From DASZMX01 sp035551475 (GTDB lineage: Bacteria; Verrucomicrobiota; Verrucomicrobiia; Limisphaerales; Palsa-1400): a DNA stretch of 38,170 bases. Both the position numbers and the translations under genes were made by a program. The stretch is from positions 1 through 38,170 of the forward strand of contig DASZMX010000060.1 in the NCBI GenBank assembly GCA_035551475.1, written 5' to 3'. Numbering within the stretch: position 1 is the stretch's first letter; every line of letters begins with the position of its first letter. Of this stretch, positions 9,782 through 17,300 are shown in pieces. The notes under the pieces were generated by a model. It was not told the DNA's origin and did no database searches. It saw only the letters and a program-made list of their open reading frames with translations.

Positions 9782-10486
9782 TCACTCCAGAAAGACGCTG
9801 GCGAATCCCAGCGCCGTTCCGATGACGGCGGCGGCCAGTTTTTGCCGGTGCAATTTGTGGCCTTCTTCGCTTTCAAAGAGGATTGTCGTGGCGATGTGCA
9901 TGAAAATGCCGATGACGACCGCCATCAATTCCTGCGAATGCTCTGCGAGGAACGTGTGCGAGCTGACGAGCAGCCCGAGCGGGGCCATGGCCGCAAAAAT
10001 GCCCAACCCGCCCAGCGCCGAGGACCGCTTGATGCCGCTGTGCAGCAGCATTCCCAGCAGCGCGATGGAGACGGGATAATTATGCATGACAATGCTCCAG
10101 AGAAGCAACTGCCGTGATTTGAAATCGTGATAGCTGTCGGGCCGTCCCAGCGCGATGGCCTCAATGAATGCGTGGATGCACAATCCGATCAGGATGCCGA
10201 ACGGCAAACCATGCCCGACATGATGGGCGTGCCCGTGCTCAATGCCTTGGGAAACGCTGTCCAACGCCACCTGCAGATAAAACCCGACTAAAATCAGGAC
10301 GCCGATGTGCCAGGTCTGCGCGCTTTTTTGGTAAAGCTCCGGCAACAGGTGGAGGAAAGTGAGGCTCAGCAGATAAGCGCCGGTGAAGGCATTGAGCGGC
10401 TTGAGATAGCGGGGTTGATCGAGCTTCAGCCGAAAGACGCTCCAGGCGCCCAGGGCGATGCTTGACAATAGGATCAGATAATCCAT
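9782..10486 (-). CDS. ZIP-family divalent metal transporter, probable zinc uptake
   Basis: This 234-residue integral membrane protein has about seven hydrophobic helices, a His-rich cytoplasmic-type loop EHGHAHHVGHG (residues 83-93), and ZIP-like His motifs in helices IV and V (HAFIEAIALG at 105-114; HNYPVSIAL at 135-143). The usual HNxPEG motif is altered to HNYPVS, so metal specificity could differ from classical ZIP proteins. ZIP transporters bring zinc, or iron or manganese, into the cytoplasm. The gene is the first of a two-gene operon with the Fur-family repressor, whose chosen start lies 2 nt after this stop. A 19-bp operator-like palindrome lies 14 nt before the start codon. Confidence 0.88.
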   Translation of the reverse strand: MDYLILLSSIALGAWSVFRLKLDQPRYLKPLNAFTGAYLLSLTFLHLLPELYQKSAQTWHIGVLILVGFYLQVALDSVSQGIEHGHAHHVGHGLPFGILIGLCIHAFIEAIALGRPDSYHDFKSRQLLLWSIVMHNYPVSIALLGMLLHSGIKRSSALGGLGIFAAMAPLGLLVSSHTFLAEHSQELMAVVIGIFMHIATTILFESEEGHKLHRQKLAAAVIGTALGFASVFLE

Positions 10487-10500
10487 GCGGACGAAACGTT

Positions 10501-10519
10501 ATTGCAAATGATTTGCAAT
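10501..10519 (-). promoter_or_regulatory. Zur/Nur-type operator of the ZIP-repressor operon
   Basis: A perfect 9-1-9 inverted repeat, which can also be read as TTGCAA-N5-TTGCAA, lies 14 nt upstream of the ZIP start codon and just after the rpsR terminator. TTGCAA-N5-TTGCAA resembles the Nur box of Streptomyces Fur-family regulators, and the 9-1-9 symmetry is typical of Fur-superfamily sites. The position overlaps the only space available for the promoter (a TTGGCA-like hexamer on the minus strand at 10520-10525), which fits repression by the downstream Fur-family product. Binding is inferred. Confidence 0.75.
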
Positions 10520-10527
10520 TGCCAAGC

Positions 10528-10556
10528 AAAAAAAAGCCCGCCGCGAAGAGGCGGGC
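10528..10556 (-). terminator. Rho-independent terminator after rpsR
   Basis: Read on the minus strand, GCCCGCC (10556-10550) pairs with GGCGGGC (10542-10536) across a 7-nt loop and is followed by eight T residues (10535-10528). It lies 8 nt after the rpsR stop codon and separates the ribosomal-protein unit from the ZIP-repressor operon. Confidence 0.9.
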
Positions 10557-10564
10557 GTGAAAAA

Positions 10565-10834
10565 TTACTTCATCAACAGCATCTGCCGGGCGCGCTTGAT
10601 GGAGCTGTTCAAGCGGCGCTGATAATGCGCGGGCAGCCCGGTGTATTTACGGGGCAGAATGCGTCCCTGGTCGGTCACGAACTGCTTGAGCAGCGTGACG
10701 TTTTTGTAGTCCAAGGCATCCACGGTGAAATCAATTTTCGGCTTCGGGCGCGGGGTGCGCGCTTCGAGGGTGACGCCTTTGCCGCCGCGTCCGCCGCGGC
10801 CCGGGGGTTTTTCAGGATGGGTCTTGCGAGGCAT
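10565..10834 (-). CDS. rpsR: 30S ribosomal protein bS18, cysteine-free form
   Basis: The 89-residue product matches bS18 from about residue 33 on: IDFTVDALDYKNVTLLKQF, then ILPRKYTGLPAHYQRRL and IKRARQMLL, the 16S rRNA-binding core on the small-subunit platform. The N-terminus is a Gly/Arg/Pro-rich extension, and the cysteines found in zinc-binding-type S18 proteins are absent (no cysteine in the whole protein). The gene follows rpmG by 9 nt and is closed by a strong terminator. The absence of cysteine, shared by the neighbouring L33, is notable beside a probable zinc regulon. It may equally be the only S18 in this genome. Confidence 0.93.
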   Translation of the reverse strand: MPRKTHPEKPPGRGGRGGKGVTLEARTPRPKPKIDFTVDALDYKNVTLLKQFVTDQGRILPRKYTGLPAHYQRRLNSSIKRARQMLLMK

Positions 10835-10843
10835 AAATTTGGG

Positions 10844-11011
10844 TTACTTGATTTCGCGGTGAACCGTATGGCGGCGCAGAGCGGGATTGTATTTCTTGAT
10901 CTCAAGCTTTTCGGTCTTGAGCTTTTTGTTGCGGGTCGTGGTGTAGCGGGAGGGCGACTTGCCTTCCTTGCGCGCCTCGGTGCATTCGATGGTGATGATT
11001 TCGCGGGCCAT
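10844..11011 (-). CDS. rpmG: 50S ribosomal protein bL33, non-zinc form
   Basis: This short ORF encodes 55 residues beginning MAREIITIECTEARKEGKSP and continuing with RYTTTRNKK and KKYNPALRRHTVHREIK, an unmistakable bL33. Only one cysteine (Cys10) is present; the two CxxC knuckles of zinc-binding L33 are missing, so this is the C-minus type. It sits between the DksA-like gene and rpsR, 12 nt after the former's stop and 9 nt before the latter's start, consistent with one transcript. Confidence 0.95.
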   Translation of the reverse strand: MAREIITIECTEARKEGKSPSRYTTTRNKKLKTEKLEIKKYNPALRRHTVHREIK

Positions 11012-11023
11012 AAATAGGTGTGG

Positions 11024-11611
11024 TTATTCTTTGTCCTTGGCGGGTTTTTCTTCAACGACCTCATCGTCGTCATCGGCATCGGCGCCGCTGGTGGTGTCCA
11101 CGCTGCCCAATTGACCGAGGCGGCGCTGGCGCAGGGCGCCTTCGCGCTCGAGCTGGCTTTGCGCTTCCACGGTGAAACGGGTCCAGGGAATGGCGTCCAA
11201 ACGGGGCTTGGGAATGGGTTTCCCCGTCAATTCGCACACGCCATAGGTGTTGCGTTCGATGCGTTTGAGGGCTTCCTCAATCTCGTAAATGGCATCCTGG
11301 TCGGAGGACAAAAGGCTCAGGGCAAAATCGCGGTCAAAATTATCCGTGCCCGAATCCGCCATGTGCAGGCTGTAATTGGACATTTCCTCGGCGGATTCCT
11401 TGGCCAGGCCGCTCATCTGATTGAGCAGGCGCTCGCGCAACTCCAGCAGGTGCTCGTAATACTTCGCCCATTCCGCCTTGATTTTGGGCTGGCCATTGCG
11501 CCCTGCGCCGGCCGGGCCGGTTTTACCGAGGATGGAAGCGGCCGTGGCGGCCACAGGCGCGGATTTCTTGCCGCGCGGCGCCGGGGTCGGTGCTGGTTTC
11601 TTATTCGTCAC
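11024..11611 (-). CDS. DksA/TraR-family protein with degenerate zinc finger
   Basis: DksA/TraR proteins enter the RNA polymerase secondary channel and modulate initiation. This 195-residue protein has a low-complexity basic/Ala N-terminus (1-45), a coiled-coil stretch (about 46-120) with acidic residues in the MADSGTDNFDRDF segment, and the C-terminal finger region starting TYGVCELTGKPIP, then an acidic tail. At the four CxxC-x17-CxxC positions the residues are Cys126, Thr129, Thr147 and Ala150, so zinc cannot be bound in the normal way. A GTG start is used, with AAAGG 7 nt upstream. rpmG and rpsR follow. It may be a general TraR-like factor of this phylum or a zinc-free stand-in for a canonical DksA. 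Confidence 0.85.
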   Translation of the reverse strand: MTNKKPAPTPAPRGKKSAPVAATAASILGKTGPAGAGRNGQPKIKAEWAKYYEHLLELRERLLNQMSGLAKESAEEMSNYSLHMADSGTDNFDRDFALSLLSSDQDAIYEIEEALKRIERNTYGVCELTGKPIPKPRLDAIPWTRFTVEAQSQLEREGALRQRRLGQLGSVDTTSGADADDDDEVVEEKPAKDKE

Positions 11612-11739
11612 TTTTATGCCTTTAAATAATCAATTCTCTGCCTCCGCCATTCGGTAAATGGGATGGCTCCCGCTTTGACGGGTGGGGGACTGTAGCAAAC
11701 AAAGGGGAAGATGCCACCTTTTTTTCAACAAATTTTCGG

Positions 11740-12555
11740 CTATCCCTTTTCGATGGAAGCGTAGGCGTTGTGGTTATGAATGCTCTCGAAATTTTCGGCC
11801 TCGACCTTATACCACGCCACGTCGCGATGGGCGTTCAGCTTCTGGGCAACCCCCCGCACCATGTCCTCGACGAAAACGGGGTTTTCATAGGCCCGTTCGG
11901 TGACGGCCTTTTCATCCTGTCGTTTGAGCAGGGAATAAAGCTCGGAACTCGCGCAGGACTCCACCAATTCGATCAAATCCTCGATCCAGATCGTCCGTCC
12001 GGCCCGCCAGCGCACCTGCACGGAAACGAGCCCGCGCTGGTTATGCGCGCCGTGCCGGCTGATGGCTTTGGAGCAGGGGCAGAGCGTGGTTACGCCCACC
12101 TTGACCGTCAGGACAAAATCGATTTCTGTCCCATGCGCCGAGGCGTCGAAGCGAGCCGTGTAATCCATGACGCTTTCCAATTGGGAAACCGGGGCCTTTT
12201 TCACGAGGAAAAAGGGGAACTCCATTTCCAAGTGGGCGATGTTGGCCTTCAGCTTGGCCTGCATGGCATGCAGGATCTCGGTGATGTTCTCCACGTGGAC
12301 AATATTGCCGTGCGAGTTCAGCACCTCGATGAACCGGCTCATGTGGGTGCCTTTGAATTCGTGCGGCAAATCCACGTACATGCCAATGGTGGCGATGGTG
12401 TTCTGGGTTTCGCGCGCCTTATCGCGGATTTGAATGGGGAAACGCAGCCCGCGCACGCCGACCTTGTCGATCCGCAATTTGCGGTGGTCGCGTTCGCTTT
12501 GTTTGTCGTGCATGGCCGCCGCGTGCTGGCTGGCCTTGGGGGAATCGGCGCTCAT
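11740..12555 (-). CDS. folE2: GTP cyclohydrolase IB (FolE2)
   Basis: FolE2 converts GTP to dihydroneopterin triphosphate, the first step of folate synthesis, and unlike FolE it does not need zinc. The 271-residue product has the characteristic TLCPCSK segment (Cys159, Cys161), HGAHNQRG (His171), an early HMSRF, and the C-terminal SIHNHNAYA motif. The start is taken as the ATG at 12555; an upstream in-frame GTG at 12567 would sit at the likely promoter's start site. In many bacteria folE2 belongs to the Zur regulon. Here it lies upstream, on the same strand, of three genes for cysteine-poor proteins and a zur-zip pair, though no Zur-like box is visible at its own promoter. Confidence 0.93.
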   Translation of the reverse strand: MSADSPKASQHAAAMHDKQSERDHRKLRIDKVGVRGLRFPIQIRDKARETQNTIATIGMYVDLPHEFKGTHMSRFIEVLNSHGNIVHVENITEILHAMQAKLKANIAHLEMEFPFFLVKKAPVSQLESVMDYTARFDASAHGTEIDFVLTVKVGVTTLCPCSKAISRHGAHNQRGLVSVQVRWRAGRTIWIEDLIELVESCASSELYSLLKRQDEKAVTERAYENPVFVEDMVRGVAQKLNAHRDVAWYKVEAENFESIHNHNAYASIEKG

Positions 12556-12560
12556 TCGGG

Positions 12561-12590
12561 TTCCCACTATACCACATCGGGGCGATTGTC
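12561..12590 (-). promoter_or_regulatory. Probable extended -10 promoter of folE2
   Basis: On the minus strand TTGCTG is followed 18 nt later by TATAGT, which is preceded by TG one base earlier (extended -10). The -10 ends about 10 nt before the ATG at 12555, so transcription would begin within a few bases of the start codon, giving a nearly leaderless mRNA. This favours the ATG over the upstream GTG. No ribosome-binding site is seen. The call is by inspection only. Confidence 0.5.
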
Positions 12591-12620
12591 AGCAAGGCTA
12601 TGCGCCCGCGAAAAGACGCT

Positions 12621-14174
12621 TCACGGCAAGATTTTGACGCGGTAAAAGCGCTGGCTGAGGGAAGGCGCGCCCGCCGCGACATGGAGTGGAACGGTCGAGA
12701 GGGAGCCGCTCCAAAGATTCGTCCATGAAACCAAATTGGTGGTGTACTGCACCGCCACACTCGAACCTAACGGGCCATTGAGGTCGAAGCCAAATTGGCC
12801 GCTCATGATGCCGAAATTGCTGTTCGTGGCAATAATCGAAAGCGGCGGCGGCGCGGCATATTTGAGGGTGGCAAAATCGATGTTTCCGCCTTTTGCCGTG
12901 GAATAGCCGGTCACAAAAATATCGCCAACGGCATCGAGAGCCAGGGCGTTCGCCTCGTCATCCCTGGCGCCCGGACCGTTAAAGGTGTTGGTCCAGGCTG
13001 GTTTGCCGCTCGGGGTGTATTTTATCGTGATGTAGTCCATGAAACTGAGATGCACGCCGTAACCGCTGATGATTACGTTTCCGGCGACGTCTGCGGCAAT
13101 GGCTGTGCCCCCACCCAAGGCCGACGTTCCCGCGTATCGATTGGTCCACAGCGGATGGCCGTCGGTCGAGTATCCCACGGTGGCGAAATCCGCGATGCCG
13201 CTGGAATTGCGCGCAGCTCCGGTGATAAAGGCGTTCCCATTCCGGTCAACGGCGATGGCTGTCGCGGTGGAAGCCCCTCCCGCCTGACCGGCGTAATAGG
13301 CGCTCCAAAGCGGCGTGCCCGCGCTGGAATATTTGATCGTGAAACAGGAACTCGGCTGCCCTTGAATTCCGCTCCAGCCTGTCACGTACGCGTTGCCGGC
13401 GCTGTCGGCTGCGATGGCGGTGGCATGGCTGACAGGGAATGGAGAGCCGTATCCGCCGTAAAGGTTCGTCCAGAGAGGCTGACCAGCGCCGGTGTAGGCC
13501 ACAGTGGCATACAAGTTGGTGCTAAGCGAATTGCTGGAGTAGCCGGTCACGTCCACGCCGCCATTGGCCGTGACAATCATGGCCGTCGGTTCGTCATCGT
13601 GAGCGGGCGACGCGTAAAAATTGGTCCAAAGCGGGACGCCCGCCGCCGAATATTTGAGGGTGACGAAACAGTAACCTCCAAGCCCTGTAGTGGTGGAGGA
13701 CCTTCCCGCCACGTAAACATCTCCTGCGCTGTCCGTCGCGATGCCGCAGGGGGCGTCCAATTTCGACCCCGTCCCGTGATAGAGATTCGTCCACAAGGGC
13801 GCCCCATTGTTGTCATAAGCCAGCGTCGCGATATCGCTGAGGGTCGAACTGGAGTAAGATTGGGCTGTGACAAAGACCGTGCCATTCCCGTTGACGGCCA
13901 CGGCTCGCCCCAATTCGTTCAAGTTCGCCGGGCCGTTATAAATATTCGTCCAACGCGGCGTGCCATCGGCGTTATAGCAGATCGTCACGGCGTCGTTGCC
14001 ATTCGGCCCGCCTGTATTATAGCCGGTGACGAAGACATTTCCCGCCGCATCCGTGGCCAACGCCTGCGCTATGTCGTTGGTGGCGGCAGGCCCGTCATAA
14101 CGATTGGTCCACGAATCGGCGTGGGTGTTGAGGCAGCAATGAAGCAGGACAAGAGTGAGGAGGGGCGTTTTCAT
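12621..14174 (-). CDS. Secreted SBBP (beta-propeller) repeat protein
   Basis: This 517-residue exported protein begins with a Sec-type signal peptide (about residues 1-19). It then carries roughly eight repeats of about 50 residues built around DAAGNVFVTGY, ATLAYDNNG/TIKYSSAG and PLWTNLY, the SBBP beta-propeller pattern (about residues 20-440). The last 75 residues form a separate domain with a QYTTNLVSWTNL core ending RFYRVKILP, similar in form to the C-termini of the two giant secreted proteins at the left of the window. The propeller suggests an extracellular binding or scaffold role; no catalytic residue is evident. It is divergently placed from the DUF2723 gene and has its own promoter-like sequence. 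Confidence 0.88.
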   Translation of the reverse strand: MKTPLLTLVLLHCCLNTHADSWTNRYDGPAATNDIAQALATDAAGNVFVTGYNTGGPNGNDAVTICYNADGTPRWTNIYNGPANLNELGRAVAVNGNGTVFVTAQSYSSSTLSDIATLAYDNNGAPLWTNLYHGTGSKLDAPCGIATDSAGDVYVAGRSSTTTGLGGYCFVTLKYSAAGVPLWTNFYASPAHDDEPTAMIVTANGGVDVTGYSSNSLSTNLYATVAYTGAGQPLWTNLYGGYGSPFPVSHATAIAADSAGNAYVTGWSGIQGQPSSCFTIKYSSAGTPLWSAYYAGQAGGASTATAIAVDRNGNAFITGAARNSSGIADFATVGYSTDGHPLWTNRYAGTSALGGGTAIAADVAGNVIISGYGVHLSFMDYITIKYTPSGKPAWTNTFNGPGARDDEANALALDAVGDIFVTGYSTAKGGNIDFATLKYAAPPPLSIIATNSNFGIMSGQFGFDLNGPLGSSVAVQYTTNLVSWTNLWSGSLSTVPLHVAAGAPSLSQRFYRVKILP

Positions 14175-14195
14175 GGTTTGGCGCTGGAAGCGTCG

Positions 14196-14224
14196 ATCAG
14201 ACTGTCCGCGGGAAGATTAGTCAA
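14196..14224 (-). promoter_or_regulatory. Candidate promoter of the SBBP-repeat gene
   Basis: On the minus strand TTGACT (14224-14219) and TCTGAT (14201-14196) are separated by exactly 17 nt, ending 21 nt before the start codon. The -35 matches the sigma-70 consensus at five of six bases; the -10 is weaker. Confidence 0.45.
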
Positions 14225-14279
14225 GCCCGCTGGAAATGGCGATCGATTTCGGAGTCTCCCCACTGCGCGAATTTGAAGA

Positions 14280-14308
14280 TTGCCCATTGGGCGCAATGAC
14301 TTTATACA
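14280..14308 (+). promoter_or_regulatory. Candidate promoter of the DUF2723-TPR gene
   Basis: TTGCCC (14280-14285) and TATACA (14303-14308) are separated by 17 nt, about 54 nt before the ATG. With the minus-strand element at 14196-14224 this makes the 188-nt intergenic stretch a divergent promoter region. Confidence 0.45.
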
Positions 14309-14362
14309 AATCCCCCGCATCCGGTGTCTAAATTCTTGGAAACGGGCCTGATGCCATATTAG

Positions 14363-17300
14363 ATGAATCAAAAAACACCAACGCCTTCCGGGGCTGCCTT
14401 GCCTGCTGAAGGCTCGAAGATTTCGTCCACTCCCGCCGCCAAAACGTCCGGCGCCGCCCCGCCCCCGCCGCCGGGGCCGTTGCCGCCGCTCTTTCGCGGG
14501 ATCGATTGGTGGACCTTTGGAATCACATTCCTAGTGGTCTGGATCATTTATTTCCTGACGCTGGCGCCGGAGGTCACGCTGGAAGATTCGGGCGAGCTTT
14601 GCACGGGCGCTTTTTGGGCGGGCATCCCGCATCCGCCGGGCTATCCATTTTGGTCAATTTACTCGTGGCTTTGGACGGTCCTGGCGCCGTTCAAGAATGT
14701 GGCGTTCCGGGTGGAACTGGGCGAATCCACCGCGGCCGTGATGGCGTGCAGCTTGGTGGCGATCATGGTGTCGCGCGGCAGCTCCATGTTTATCGAGGGC
14801 ATTGAGGATTTGCGCGGGATCACCAGCAAATGGGAAAACGCCATCAGCGTGGTGTGCGGCATCACCGCCGGCTTACTCCTGGCGCTCGGCAGCTCCATGT
14901 GGAAGGAATCGGTGGTCATCAACCGCATTTCGCCGTTTGGCGTGCCTTGGCTGACGCTCGTGCTGGTGTGCCTCATGCGCTGGGGTTATGCGCCGCACCA
15001 AAAACGCTACCTCTACGTCGCGATGTTCTTCTTCGGCATTTGCGCGACGATTCACCAGACCTTGATCGTCGCGGCGATGGGCATCGAAATTGGCATCGCC
15101 TCGCGCGACACCCGTTTGGGACGAGACTTATTCTTAGGCAATAGCATCGCGTATTTCACGATATTGGTGGGCATGGCGGCGGGCATGATTCCCGGGCTGA
15201 CGAATGCCACGTCGATGGTGCAATCCATCTTGCACGGCGTAGGCATCGCTTCGATTGTCGCCTGCGTTTGGCTGACGATTCAGACGGGCAGTTTGCTCAC
15301 GGAAGTGAAATCGGTGGTCTGGATGTTTGTGGTGTGGGTGGCGGGTTTTGGTTTTTATCTCTACGAACCACTGGCGGGCATGACCAATCCCCCGATGGAA
15401 TGGGGTTATCCGCGGACGCCCGAGGGTTTCTTCCACGCCCTGACGCGCGGCCAATACGATAAGATCAATCCGACCGATATTTTCCATGAGCCGCTGAAGT
15501 TCGTCACGCAATTGGGCATGTTGTTCAACGGTTTGGCGGACGCGTTTAGCTGGGTCTATATGTTCATCGCCCTTTTGCCGCTGCTGTTTCTGTTCCGCAT
15601 GCAAAAGCGCGAAAAGGCGTGGATCATCACCGTGGCTTCCATCTATCCGTTTCTCGGCATTCTCTTGACAATCTTTTTGGATCCCACGCCCGAACGGCAG
15701 ACGGCCGACCTGGTGAAGGTGTTCTACACCGCGTCGCACGCCGTGGTGGCGATCATGATTGGTTATGGCCTGGCGCTGACCGCGGCTTACATGGCCACAC
15801 ATTATGATAAATTCCGGCGGTGGGGATTGATCGGCGGCTCCATTGCCGTGGCGCTGGCCTTGTTTTCCGTGGTGGATGTCACCGGCCTGCAATACTTCGG
15901 CTTGCTCGGCTGGCCTGCCGGAACGGGTGTCGGCGACATTCCGCATTGGATTGCGCAATCGTTCGCGCCCGACCAGTACGGGCTGCCGGTGTTTGGCGTG
16001 TTGATTTTGGCGGGCATAACGGTGGTGTTTCTGGCGTCGGTTTTACTGTATCGGACGCGCGCGCCGCTGCTGATCACGTTGCTGCTGTTTTTGTTGATGC
16101 CGATTTGTTCGGGCTTCTCGCATTGGTTCCACAGCGAACAACGCAACCACTGGTTCGGTTATTGGTTTGGCCACGATATGTTCACGCCGCCGTACGTGGA
16201 TGCCACGGGCAAATTAACTTATGATCCCAAAGGCCGTGAAGCCGCCGCCAAAGGCCCCAAAGGCGCGATGGTGTACCCCGAAATGGCGCGTGATGCGGTC
16301 CTGTTTGGCGGCACTGACCCGGGGCGTTTTTGCCCGACCTACATGATTTTCTGCGAGAGTTTCATCCCGCACAAAGATCAGCCGGAACAAGACCAGAATT
16401 TCGACCGTCGCGACGTGTACATCATCACGCAAAATGCGCTGGCGGATAACACCTACCTGGATTATATCCGCGCGCAATTCTTCCGCAGCGCGCAACAGGA
16501 TCCGCCCTTTTTCCAAAACTTTTTGGCCACGGCGTTGCCGAAGATTTTCAAGGGCCCGGTGCGCGCCCTGGGTTTTCTGGACAACATTTTTGAAGGCCTC
16601 GGCGCCCGCATCGAGTGGCGGCGCCGCACGGAAAGTTCGCTGTTCAAGCCGGACGATTTCATCGATCTCAAAGGTTTCACGGCGAAGCTCCGCAAAGGCG
16701 CGCAAACGAATGAGCTTTCCAAATACATCTACAGCAAACTCAGCCCCGAGACGCAAAAGCTCGTGGACAGCGGCGGGGATGATTCCGCTTTGCGCCGCGG
16801 CCTGGCGCGCGATCTGAATGTTGTCCTTGCCGGCGGTTCGATTTATGACGCGGAGCGTTTCAAGGGCATCACGCTGCCGAAATTGGTGGATGAAGCCGTG
16901 CATCAAAATCAATTGGACGCCACCAAGCTTCGTCTCAACCGCGTGATGTTGGAGGATGCGTATCCCGGCATGCTCGCCACCAGCGTGGGCGGAGTTTATC
17001 CCGACACTGAGATTTACACGCCCAGCCCGGTTGATTCGCAGGAATGTTTCAATGTCTATTTGAACGACGCCCAGCGCCGTTACGAGCATGACTCGCGTTT
17101 CCCGAACGAGCCGCGCCAGATGAAACCCGGCGAGGATGTCCGCCCCGCGCCCAATGGCGCCGGCGTGCAAGTGGCCGGCCAAGTGGCTGTGATGAGCATC
17201 AACGGACTCCTGACCAAAGTCATTTTTGATCACAATCCCGACCACGAATTCTACGTTGAGGAAAGTTTCCCGCTGGATTGGATGTATCCCTATTTGACGC

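Noticed and set aside
11669..11682. CCCG-CTTTGA-CGGG hairpin between folE2 and the DksA-like gene
   Set aside because: A 4-bp stem with no T tract is too weak to call a terminator.
12795..14276. 493-residue plus-strand ORF
   Set aside because: Mirror of the SBBP repeats; the apparent repetitiveness is inherited from the true gene on the other strand.
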